Assembly (NCBI GenBank): GCA_039793985.1
Contig: JBAMMC010000002.1
Location: forward strand, 1-14,533
Origin: ARK-14 sp002899805
GTDB lineage: Archaea > Thermoproteota > Thermoprotei_A > Sulfolobales > Fervidicoccaceae
Direction: 5' to 3'
Length of the DNA stretch: 14,533 bases
The position numbers and the translations under genes were made by a program. Positions 6,948 through 13,170 of this stretch are shown here, in pieces (the stretch's first letter is position 1; each line of letters begins with the position of its first letter). Under the pieces are notes generated by a model. That model did no database searches and was not told the DNA's origin. It saw nothing but the letters and a program-made list of their open reading frames with translations.

Positions 6948-7503
6948 CCTCTTCCTCCTCCATCAGCCTGACTTTCTTTCCCTTCTCAGAAGGCTCTATC
7001 ACGGCCCTCGCATCCTCATATGTTAGATATAGTTCCTCGCCATTATATAATCTATCTAAAAATACTGCCAGAGCTGCCACCTCGCTGTGAGGTTGGTTGC
7101 CAACAGATAAATTCAGGTCTGCCTCTTCGTAAACATCGGGTGGGACTTTCTCCGCCCCCACGACTATGAGCAATGGTTTTCTGAACTCCCTGCATTTCTC
7201 TATCCCCTCTTCCAGCGAAATCCCGTACATCGTTAAGTGCACCACCTTCCCCCCGAGGGACTTCCAGCCTTCAATGTATCTCATGTGCGGTAGCCCACAT
7301 GAAAAGTGCTTTATCCCCCTCCCCCATCTCTCTTCTACGGATGCGAGTGTCCTCATAACACCAAAATCACATATATCAGATAGGAAGAAATATGAAGCTC
7401 CAAAAGCCCTCGCCACGAGGGCTACGTGGCTTGTGACCCTCTTGTCCCTCTCGGGTCTATGCCCTATCCTAAGCACTCCTGTCTCTGGTTCAAGGCGAGC
7501 CAT
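6937..7503 (-). CDS. trm56: tRNA (cytidine(56)-2'-O)-methyltransferase
   Basis: This is an archaea-specific SPOUT enzyme that methylates the ribose of C56 in the T-loop of tRNAs using SAM. The signature N-terminal block VLRIGHRPERDKRVTSHVAL begins near residue 10. KVVHLTMYGI (about 86-95) and the SAM-binding LLIVVGAEKVPPDVYEEAD with NLSVGNQPHSEVAAL (about 111-144) follow. At 188 residues the length is normal. The ATG at 7503 has GAGG just upstream and overlaps hflX by 40 bp. An in-frame GTG immediately before LRIGH is a possible shorter start, and would reduce the overlap. The acidic tail (EEEEDEL) overlaps the tfe start. Confidence 0.95.
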   Translation of the reverse strand: MARLEPETGVLRIGHRPERDKRVTSHVALVARAFGASYFFLSDICDFGVMRTLASVEERWGRGIKHFSCGLPHMRYIEGWKSLGGKVVHLTMYGISLEEGIEKCREFRKPLLIVVGAEKVPPDVYEEADLNLSVGNQPHSEVAALAVFLDRLYNGEELYLTYEDARAVIEPSEKGKKVRLMEEEEDEL

Positions 7504-8570
7504 ACAGCCTCTTCCACCTCTTCTATGCCCATCCTTCTCAGAGCGCTGATCAGATGAGTCCCGAGGTATTTAGGGAAGATCTTCGAAGCGCGCGCAGCTA
7601 TCAGCTCCGCTTTTCTCTCCAAATCTCCTTCGATCACCGAATCGATTTTGTTCGCTGCTATTACGACGGGCTTATATATCGAATCAAGGTTAGAGAAGGT
7701 CTCCGCAGCCTGCTTCATCTGCTCTTCCAGCACATCTTCTTCCTCTCCAATATCGAGGGCGAAGATGAGGGCATCAGCTTCCTTTATCTCTTCGAGCGTA
7801 CCATAGAAGGCCTCAACGATCTCCGGAGGAACGTTCAAGACAAACCCCACGGTATCGACCAAGAGCATTGGGAGGGAGAGGTGCCTCGAGGTCTTAGGAG
7901 AGAGGGTTGTGAAAGGGGTGGGACCTACAGCTTTATTGTTGCCCGTGAGCGCGTTGAAGAGAGTGGTCTTTCCCGCATTAGCATATCCAACTATTGCTAC
8001 AGAGGGGAGCCCAACTTTTTTCCTCCTCTCCCGCAGCACGGCCCTCCTCTTTCTGATCTCCTCGAGCTCCCTCCTTGCCCTGGCTACTGACTTCCTCACC
8101 TGTTTGTAGTACCTGTCTATAGCATAGGTTCCTCCAGCCATAAATCCAGGCAGTTCTCCCCGCTTGCTCCTGTTCAGTATCTCCCTGAGAAGGGGAATCT
8201 CATGCTTGTATTTGGCAACCTCTATCTGGAGCTTTGCTTCCCTGGAACCAGCATTCACCTCGAATACCTCAAGTAAGAGAGCTGTCCTGTCCAAGACATC
8301 TGCTTTTGTCTTCTTCATTATTGCTATTTTCTCGCTCGGAGGGAGGTCGGGCTGAACTAGTACGAGGTCTGAGCCTGTTTCCTTCAGCTTCTTCTCGAGC
8401 TCATCGAGCTTGTAATCGCTCACTCTTATTCCGGTGCCATTGACCCTTATCGAGACTTTTTCTTCAATAGAAATCCCAACTACAGAAGCGAGAATCTCGA
8501 GCTCTTTTAAAATGAAGGGTCTTGCGCTTTTCTCGAACAGCAGTACAGAGCTTCTCAGGCTACAGATCAC
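7464..8570 (-). CDS. hflX: Ribosome-associated GTPase HflX
   Basis: This is an Obg-HflX superfamily GTPase that binds the large ribosomal subunit and, in studied bacteria, rescues or splits stalled ribosomes. Of its 368 residues, 1-145 form the HflX N-domain, with DRTALLLEVFEVNAGSREAK (about 94-113). An arginine-rich coiled coil covers about 155-186. The GTPase domain follows: G1 GYANAGKT (195-202), G2 Thr221-Thr222, G3 DTVG (239-242), and G4 NKID (near 297). The start is GTG, overlapping the mbf1 stop as GTGA. The sequence AAGGGGTGATC is an extended Shine-Dalgarno match that contains the start codon itself, so re-initiation by the terminating ribosome is likely. Its position next to MBF1 fits a role in ribosome stress. 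Confidence 0.93.
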   Translation of the reverse strand: MICSLRSSVLLFEKSARPFILKELEILASVVGISIEEKVSIRVNGTGIRVSDYKLDELEKKLKETGSDLVLVQPDLPPSEKIAIMKKTKADVLDRTALLLEVFEVNAGSREAKLQIEVAKYKHEIPLLREILNRSKRGELPGFMAGGTYAIDRYYKQVRKSVARARRELEEIRKRRAVLRERRKKVGLPSVAIVGYANAGKTTLFNALTGNNKAVGPTPFTTLSPKTSRHLSLPMLLVDTVGFVLNVPPEIVEAFYGTLEEIKEADALIFALDIGEEEDVLEEQMKQAAETFSNLDSIYKPVVIAANKIDSVIEGDLERKAELIAARASKIFPKYLGTHLISALRRMGIEEVEEAVWLALNQRQECLG

Positions 8571-9073
8571 CCCTTCTTTCGGATATTGACGATGTCCCCC
8601 AGCGTAATGCTCGAATCTTCTTCTATATTTGAAGTCTTATTCTGAGCTTCGTCTACGACGGGCTCCAAAAGCCTTATCCCGAGGGCCCTCTCGAGCCTCC
8701 TTGCTAGATCGATGGATGGTCTCAGCCTGTTTTGCTCAATTCTCTTGAGAACCGTCTCCTTTTCCATAACCTTCTGAGAGAGGGTGAGAAGGTTTATCCC
8801 GAGCCTCTCTCTCGCTTCTCTTATCCTTTTAGCATAATCTTCGACAACTTCCAGCTCAACTTCTTGCTTGATTTTGGGTTGAGGTTTCTTCTGCATAGTC
8901 TGGCTCGGCTGCCTCTGATTCTTCTCCTGCAATGAGGCTTTTTCCTGTACCTTAGCGCTCTGCTTCCTGTAGCACTTCTCGCAGACCGTTAAGCTGACTC
9001 CTTCAATTGTCACCTTGTAAGATCTACCAGAGATCGGGGATCCGCAAAGCTCGCAGTAAAGCTGCTCAGGCAT
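8567..9073 (-). CDS. mbf1: Archaeal multiprotein bridging factor 1 (aMBF1)
   Basis: The protein has 168 residues. An N-terminal zinc ribbon (Cys7, Cys10, Cys31, Cys34) is followed by a Gln/Lys-rich linker (about 38-75) and a Cro/C1-type helix-turn-helix (about 80-137) containing LTLSQKVMEKETVLKRIEQNRLRP. This architecture is diagnostic of archaeal MBF1. In eukaryotes MBF1 bridges activators with TBP and acts on colliding ribosomes; in archaea it has been found with ribosomes. It is the first gene of the overlapping minus-strand operon and is divergent from PAN. A TATA box is centred about 25 bases before the ATG and no Shine-Dalgarno is visible, so the mRNA is probably leaderless. Confidence 0.93.
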   Translation of the reverse strand: MPEQLYCELCGSPISGRSYKVTIEGVSLTVCEKCYRKQSAKVQEKASLQEKNQRQPSQTMQKKPQPKIKQEVELEVVEDYAKRIREARERLGINLLTLSQKVMEKETVLKRIEQNRLRPSIDLARRLERALGIRLLEPVVDEAQNKTSNIEEDSSITLGDIVNIRKKG

Positions 9074-9094
9074 ATTAATAAAGCACCCTATACC

Positions 9095-9104
9095 ATTTAA
9101 ACCG
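9095..9104 (-). promoter_or_regulatory. Promoter of the mbf1 operon, leaderless
   Basis: On the minus strand, GTTTAAATGG is centred about 25 bases upstream of the mbf1 ATG, the normal TATA-to-start-site distance. Transcription would begin at the A of the start codon or within a base or two. There is no GA-rich ribosome binding site, which agrees with this. The one promoter would drive the six-gene operon. Confidence 0.55.
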
Positions 9105-9131
9105 TAATATTAGAATAAATTAATGTGGTCG

Positions 9132-9141
9132 TTATAAAATA
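9132..9141 (+). promoter_or_regulatory. TATA box for PAN
   Basis: TTATAAAATA is centred near 9136. The expected transcription start near 9162 coincides with the ATG at 9160 and lies downstream of the other in-frame ATG at 9145. This favours the later start. AAAGGGG at 9148-9154 would act as a Shine-Dalgarno only if an upstream start site (for example from AT-rich 9103-9112) is used. Confidence 0.45.
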
Positions 9142-9159
9142 TTTATGAAAGGGGTTAAT

Positions 9160-10338
9160 ATGGAAAGCGATGGTGATGTAACGAAGATAGAAGGAGACAG
9201 CATAACAGAGTATGTCAAATATTTGGAGAAAAAGATCAAGGAGTTAGAAGAAGAGAAGCTCATGCTGAAGAGGGAAGTGAAGTATTACAAGGAAGAGATG
9301 GAGAAGCTGCTTGCTCCTCCTCTCATCGAAGGAGTTATTCTCGATATTCTACCAGACGGGAGGGCTGTAGTTAAGAGCACGTCTGGACCAAACCTCATCG
9401 TCATGATTGGGGGAAATATAAAGAAAGAGCAACTCTATCCTGGCGCTACTGTAGCAATCAACCAGAGAGGTTCGAGCATAGTCGAGGTTATCCCGAATAG
9501 AGAGGATCCATATGTGAAGGCTATGGAAGTGATGGAGAGACCCAACGTATCCTACTCTGATATTGGAGGACTCTCAAAACAAATAGAAGAGTTGAGGGAG
9601 ACTGTTGAGCTGCCCTTACTCAAGCCGGAGCTGTTCAGGAAAGTGGGGATCGAGCCTCCGAAGGGAGTTCTGCTCTTCGGTCCTCCCGGTACAGGTAAAA
9701 CCCTTTTGGCGAAGGCTGTTGCAGGGGAAACTAAAGCTACATTCATAAGAGTTGTTGGAAGCGAATTTGTTCAGAAGTTCATTGGAGAGGGAGCAAGGAT
9801 TGTGAGGGAAGTCTTCGAGCTGGCCAAGAGGAAGGCCCCATCTATAATCTTCATAGACGAGCTCGATGCCATCGCTGCGAAGAGAATAGACCTTGGAACT
9901 AGCGGGGAGAGAGAAGTGCAGAGGACAATGATGCAGTTGCTGGCAGAGATGGATGGTTTCGACCCTCTTGGCAACGTGAAGATAATAGGAGCTACCAACA
10001 GAATAGACATTCTGGACCCCGCAATCCTCAGGCCTGGGAGATTCGACAGGATCATCGAAGTTCCACTCCCAGATAAGAAGGGGAGATACGAAATATTCTT
10101 GGTCCATGTGAGGAAGATGAACATAGATAAGAGTGTAGATATCGGGAAGCTTGCTGAGCTTTCTGAAGGGTTCGTCGGTGCCGAAATTAAAGCCACCTGT
10201 GTTGAAGCGGGGTACTTCGCCATTAGAGAGGGAAGAGAAAAAGTGAAGATGGAAGACTTCCTGAGAGCTTTGGAAAAGATAAAGGAAAGGAAGAAGCAGA
10301 CTTCTCTGGAAGTTCCTCAGGTCTCCCTGGCCTTCTGA
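9160..10338 (+). CDS. pan: Proteasome-activating nucleotidase (PAN)
   Basis: This is the hexameric AAA+ unfoldase that feeds substrates into the 20S proteasome. With the start taken at 9160 it has 392 residues. The order is an N-terminal coiled coil (about 15-50, rich in Glu/Lys), an OB domain (about 53-115), Walker A GPPGTGKT (174-181), the pore-loop segment EFVQKFIGEGAR, Walker B IIFIDELDAIAA, sensor 1 GATNR, and the arginine-finger RPGRFDR block. The ATG at 9145 adds five residues (MKGVN) but lies only a few bases from the TATA box, so 9160 is preferred. The C-terminus reads VPQVSLAF. The usual hydrophobic-Tyr-any docking motif (HbYX) is absent, which is unusual for a proteasomal ATPase. 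A CDC48/VAT protein is excluded because there is a single AAA module. Confidence 0.94.
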   Translation: MESDGDVTKIEGDSITEYVKYLEKKIKELEEEKLMLKREVKYYKEEMEKLLAPPLIEGVILDILPDGRAVVKSTSGPNLIVMIGGNIKKEQLYPGATVAINQRGSSIVEVIPNREDPYVKAMEVMERPNVSYSDIGGLSKQIEELRETVELPLLKPELFRKVGIEPPKGVLLFGPPGTGKTLLAKAVAGETKATFIRVVGSEFVQKFIGEGARIVREVFELAKRKAPSIIFIDELDAIAAKRIDLGTSGEREVQRTMMQLLAEMDGFDPLGNVKIIGATNRIDILDPAILRPGRFDRIIEVPLPDKKGRYEIFLVHVRKMNIDKSVDIGKLAELSEGFVGAEIKATCVEAGYFAIREGREKVKMEDFLRALEKIKERKKQTSLEVPQVSLAF

Positions 10339-10343
10339 GGGGG

Positions 10344-10366
10344 ACTTTTTACTACACTTTTTACTT
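10344..10366 (+). terminator. T-tract terminator after PAN
   Basis: Five T at 10346-10350 are followed by CTTTTTACTTTT at 10357-10367, starting a few bases after the PAN stop. Such spaced T runs are typical archaeal terminators. They separate PAN from the radA promoter. Confidence 0.5.
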
Positions 10367-10399
10367 TTGAACAAAATTCCATTGGTCTCATCCGGAGAA

Positions 10400-10430
10400 A
10401 ATAATATTTTCGGATAACTACTTATTTATA
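10400..10430 (+). promoter_or_regulatory. AT-rich promoter region of radA
   Basis: Two TATA-like elements are visible. AATAATATTTT (10400-10410) is about 27 bases before the TTG start and would give a leaderless mRNA. CTTATTTATA (10421-10430) abuts the start codon and would instead require initiation at an internal TTG (10462 or 10471). Partly inverted CCG...AAAAT / ATTTTCGG arms surround the first box. Confidence 0.4.
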
Positions 10431-10431
10431 C

Positions 10432-11967
10432 TTGAAGAAAAAGAATCCTGAAATTGAAAGGTTGAGAAAGTTGTCTCCAAAGGCTCAAAAAGAGGAAGAA
10501 GAGTCTGAAGAGTCCAAGAAAGTTAAAAGCCTAACAGACCTTCCTGGAATAGGTCCTGCAACTGCTGCCAAACTAGTTGAGGCGGGCTATGCATCGCTGG
10601 AAGCTATAGCAGTAGCAACTCCACAGGAGATCAGTGTAGCTGTGGGGATTCCTCTGGCAACAGCACAGAAAGCGATAAAGGCTGCCCGTGAAGCGCTAGA
10701 CATAAAGTTCAAGACTGCGCTCGAGCTCAAAAAAGAGAGGCAGACCGTTGGAAAGATAACCACTGGAAGCAAGGCTTTAGATGACCTCCTGGGGGGAGGG
10801 GTGGAGACCAGGACAATAACTGAATTCTTCGGGGAGTTCGGGACAGGTAAGTGCTTCACTCCCGAAGTAGAGGTTCCGATCTTTGAGGGAAGTCATGCTT
10901 CGAAGAGTATTTCGGTATCTGAGCTATATGAAATGGCAGCAACCGAAGTGAAGGAAAGGGAAAAGGATGGGGGTGCTTCTGTAGAGCTGAGGGGGATATC
11001 CGTCCCAACTTTCATAGGAGGAAGGATCATCCCTGCTTGGACACCTGAAATTTTCAGGCAGAAGGTCAGGAAAGTTGTGAGGATTAAGCTTTCCGATGGG
11101 AGCGAAGTCGGTGTCACTCCAAATCATCCATTCTTAGTCCTCGAAGGAGAGAGAGCTGTCTGGAAAATGAGCTACATGTTGAGGAAAGGAGACAGAACGT
11201 TGAAGCTTGAGAGCAGCAAAAGCTTCGAACTGCCAAGAGCTGAGATTCTCTCGGTCGAGAGTGCTAGAGTAGAGATCTACGATGCTTTTGTCTACGATGT
11301 TGTTGTCCCGGGAACTCATCACTTCGTTTCTTCTGAGGGGCTAATACTACATAACACACAGCTCAGCCACCAGCTCTCGGTCAACGTGCAGCTCCCGCTG
11401 GAGAGGGGAGGCTTGAGTGGAAGGGCTGTCTACATAGACAGCGAGGGAACTTTCAGGTGGGAGAGAATAGAGGCGATGGCTAGAAACCTCGGACTCAATC
11501 CGGATGAGGTGATGGAGAACATTTTCTACGTGAGGGCAGTCAACAGCGATCACCAGATGGCAGTCGTGGAGGAGGTCTCAGAGATGATACCAGAGAGGAA
11601 CATAAAGCTGGTTGTGGTTGACTCAGTTACCGGACACTTCAGAGCCGAATACCCAGGAAGAGAGAATCTGGCCTCTAGACAACAGAAGCTCAATAGGCAT
11701 CTTCACCAGCTCATGAAGATGGCTGAGATCTACAATATAGCAGTGGTGATAACGAACCAGGTTATGGCGAGACCGGATGTTTTCTACGGCGACCCCACTC
11801 AGGCAGTGGGAGGACACGTACTCTATCACGCTCCAGGCGTCAGGGTGCAGTTGAGGAAGAGCAGGGGGAACAAGAGGATAGCGAGAGTGGTTGATGCGCC
11901 GCACCTGCCCGAAGGGGAAGCTGTGTTCTCGATAACCGAGAGTGGGATAAAAGACGCAGAAGAGTAG
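10432..11967 (+). CDS. radA: RadA recombinase precursor with an in-frame mini-intein
   Basis: This is the archaeal RecA/Rad51 strand-exchange protein for homologous recombination. The precursor has 511 residues: 343 of host protein plus a 168-residue intein. Features in order are a charged N-terminus, a helix-hairpin-helix domain (about 33-85, LPGIGPATAAKLVEAGY), the ATPase start with Walker A GEFGTGK (134-140) interrupted after the Lys, then TQLSHQL resuming at Thr309. Walker B (LVVVDSVTGHFRAE), the ASRQQKLNRHLHQL region and ITNQVMARPD follow. The start codon is TTG with no clear Shine-Dalgarno; internal TTG codons at 10462 or 10471 are alternatives. The gene heads a probable operon with the HIT gene 18 bases downstream. 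Because the intein splits the P-loop, the protein cannot bind ATP normally until splicing is complete. Confidence 0.95.
   Translation: MKKKNPEIERLRKLSPKAQKEEEESEESKKVKSLTDLPGIGPATAAKLVEAGYASLEAIAVATPQEISVAVGIPLATAQKAIKAAREALDIKFKTALELKKERQTVGKITTGSKALDDLLGGGVETRTITEFFGEFGTGKCFTPEVEVPIFEGSHASKSISVSELYEMAATEVKEREKDGGASVELRGISVPTFIGGRIIPAWTPEIFRQKVRKVVRIKLSDGSEVGVTPNHPFLVLEGERAVWKMSYMLRKGDRTLKLESSKSFELPRAEILSVESARVEIYDAFVYDVVVPGTHHFVSSEGLILHNTQLSHQLSVNVQLPLERGGLSGRAVYIDSEGTFRWERIEAMARNLGLNPDEVMENIFYVRAVNSDHQMAVVEEVSEMIPERNIKLVVVDSVTGHFRAEYPGRENLASRQQKLNRHLHQLMKMAEIYNIAVVITNQVMARPDVFYGDPTQAVGGHVLYHAPGVRVQLRKSRGNKRIARVVDAPHLPEGEAVFSITESGIKDAEE
10852..11355 (+). other. RadA mini-intein (no homing endonuclease)
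   Basis: This is a self-splicing protein insert of 168 residues, from Cys141 to Asn308 of the precursor. Block A is CFTPEVEVPIF. Block B is the TPNH motif at 229-232. The C-terminal block is FVYDVVVPGTHHFVSSEG, ending in His307-Asn308, with Thr309 of the host as the +1 nucleophile. All four splicing residues are present, so it should be active. No LAGLIDADG or other endonuclease domain fits in the roughly 55 residues between blocks B and F. The insertion point, between Lys and Thr of Walker A, is the one I recall for the 172-residue Pyrococcus horikoshii RadA intein, and the layout is the same. Confidence 0.95.
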
Positions 11968-11985
11968 CAGTGGTGCTGGAGAAAG

Positions 11986-12489
11986 ATGAAAGTAATTTGG
12001 GCCCCCTGGAGGTCGAGCTACTTAAGCTCGGTAACCTCGGGTGAGAGAGCAGGGTGCATTTTCTGCGAGATGCTGAACAATGGTAAGAGCGATAGGGAAA
12101 ACCTCATCGTTTACAGGGGGAGAAAAGTTTTCGTAGTTTTGAACAGATACCCGTACACATCTGGTCACTTCATGATAGTTCCCTACCGTCACGTTCCTAC
12201 ACCTGAAGAACTTGATGAAGAAGAGAGGATGGAAATCATGGATGTTGTCTCGCTATCAGTAAAAGCGCTCAAGCTATCCTATAGACCGGATGGAATAAAC
12301 ATGGGGATAAATCTGGGGAGAGCGGCAGGTGCTGGAGTTGAGGGACATATGCACATACATGTCGTTCCCCGATGGATAGGTGATGCGAACTTCATGAGCG
12401 TGGTGGGAGGAGTGAGGGTGATATCGGAGTCGCTTGAAAATTCCTACGAAAAGCTCAGAGAGGCTTTTCTCAAGGTCTCGTCGCATTAA
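11986..12489 (+). CDS. HIT-family nucleotide phosphorylase/hydrolase (Ap4A type)
   Basis: This is a cytoplasmic histidine-triad protein of 167 residues, acting on dinucleoside polyphosphates or nucleoside phosphoramidates. The triad is H121-x-H123-x-H125 in GHMHIHVVPRW. The N-terminal WAPWRSSYL, the CIFC pair (Cys24, Cys27), the SGHFMIVPYRH strand and the NLGRAAGAGVEGH loop match the branch that includes the mycobacterial Ap4A phosphorylase Rv2613c. The exact reaction cannot be told from sequence. GGAG lies about 6 bases before the ATG, and the start is 18 bases after the radA stop, so the two are probably cotranscribed. Confidence 0.88.
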   Translation: MKVIWAPWRSSYLSSVTSGERAGCIFCEMLNNGKSDRENLIVYRGRKVFVVLNRYPYTSGHFMIVPYRHVPTPEELDEEERMEIMDVVSLSVKALKLSYRPDGINMGINLGRAAGAGVEGHMHIHVVPRWIGDANFMSVVGGVRVISESLENSYEKLREAFLKVSSH

Positions 12490-12550
12490 TTAGCTCGTTC
12501 TCCTTATAGATCTTCAAAGGCGATGATTTTGTCTTCGATCTCTGAGAACA

Positions 12551-12778
12551 ATGATGAAGGCGTTGATTATGAGCCAAAATAGCATATCGCTCAGCCTAAT
12601 CGAAGAGTACGAGATAAATGGGGTGAAGCGGTTCAAATTCAGAGAAGAGAAGACAGGTATAATAATCAATGTAGCTGGAAGAGATGCAGAGGATGCCAAG
12701 AAGAGGGCAGTTCAAGTAGCATCAGTTGTGTTTGGATTGGAGGTGGAGAACAGTGCCATTGGTTCAGATGGTAATTGA
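12551..12778 (+). CDS. Small protein of unknown function
   Basis: A protein of 75 residues from the ATG at 12551, or 69 from the ATG at 12569. The second start has AAGG about 9 bases upstream, while the first has only a weak GAG; the choice is uncertain. The family is not recognised. Predicted shape is two or three strands (VKRFKF, TGIIINV) followed by a helix (AEDAKKRAVQVASVVFG), giving a compact alpha/beta fold that superficially recalls HicB-like or dsRNA-binding domains; I do not assert either. Its end overlaps the start of the SecB-like gene by 26 bp, and that gene's strong Shine-Dalgarno lies inside this coding region. The two are therefore almost certainly coexpressed and may act together. 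A TATA-like CCTTATAGA near 12502-12510 could give the pair its own promoter. Confidence 0.6.
   Translation: MMKALIMSQNSISLSLIEEYEINGVKRFKFREEKTGIIINVAGRDAEDAKKRAVQVASVVFGLEVENSAIGSDGN
12739..12746 (+). promoter_or_regulatory. Strong ribosome binding site deciding the SecB-like start
   Basis: GGAGGTGG is a near-complete Shine-Dalgarno located about 7-8 bases before a GTG at 12753, which is in frame with the following gene. Neither the upstream TTG (12726) nor the downstream ATG (12768) is well spaced from it, so GTG 12753 is the best start. Confidence 0.65.
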
Positions 12779-13160
12779 GAGGATAAGCGGAGAGAGGGCT
12801 GCGGAAGCCTTCCCCCCGATGTTCAAGTACAATACACAGATAACAGTAACGAAGATAAACGAGGATCCGGCAGTAGGAATAGGATTATATGAGTTCAGGG
12901 TGAATTTAAACTCGGATCCCATGGCTGTTTCCATAAGCCTCGGAGGGAAAGTGAGGCTTCAAACTCAAAACCAGGAAGAAAAAGTGGATTTCTTCGAAAA
13001 GAAGAAACAAGAAGAGAGGATAGCAATCGTCTCGTCTTTGATCTTTCCCCAAATTATCACCTCCCTCATAATAATATCGAGGGAGCTGCAGGTCCCTCCG
13101 CCCATACCAGCGTTCCAACCCCAACAGGCAGGAGAGAAGAAGAGCTTTCTTTCCATGTAG
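12753..13160 (+). CDS. SecB-like chaperone-fold protein (tentative)
   Basis: A protein of 135 residues from GTG 12753, chosen for its GGAGGTGG ribosome binding site. ATG 12768 is the fallback and would give 130 residues. A beta-rich body (LYEFRVNLN near 45-53, AVSISLGGKVRLQ near 58-70) is followed by a charged helix (75-88). The C-terminal block IAIVSSLIFPQIITSLIIISRELQVPPPIPAFQP (given here as positions 90-123) has as key elements FPQIITSLI at 98-106 and VPPPIPAF at 114-121. This resembles the SecB hallmark, in which a LFPxxRxxI helix is followed by FPPLxLxP. SecB holds unfolded proteins; archaeal relatives and SecB-like chaperones of toxin-antitoxin systems exist. The hydrophobic block could be misread as a membrane helix, but it contains prolines and charges. 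The assignment rests on pattern memory only. Confidence 0.5.
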   Translation: MPLVQMVIERISGERAAEAFPPMFKYNTQITVTKINEDPAVGIGLYEFRVNLNSDPMAVSISLGGKVRLQTQNQEEKVDFFEKKKQEERIAIVSSLIFPQIITSLIIISRELQVPPPIPAFQPQQAGEKKSFLSM

Positions 13161-13170
13161 GGAAAAACAT

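Noticed and set aside
7554..8090. 178-codon plus-strand reading frame opposite hflX
   Set aside because: It is the complement of the HflX GTPase domain, has low-complexity composition and no initiation signals.
9616..10374. 252-codon minus-strand reading frame opposite PAN
   Set aside because: It is antisense to the well-conserved PAN AAA+ domain, has no recognisable motifs and no promoter or ribosome binding site.
10432..11967. RadA as a frameshifted or fused gene because of the extra 168 residues
   Set aside because: The insert begins with Cys, ends with His-Asn before Thr, and has splicing blocks A, B and F in frame, so it is an intein.
12726..12752. Longer TTG start (12726) for the SecB-like gene
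   Set aside because: It would place the Shine-Dalgarno inside the coding region and overlap the small gene by more than 50 bp; GTG 12753 is properly spaced from GGAGGTGG.
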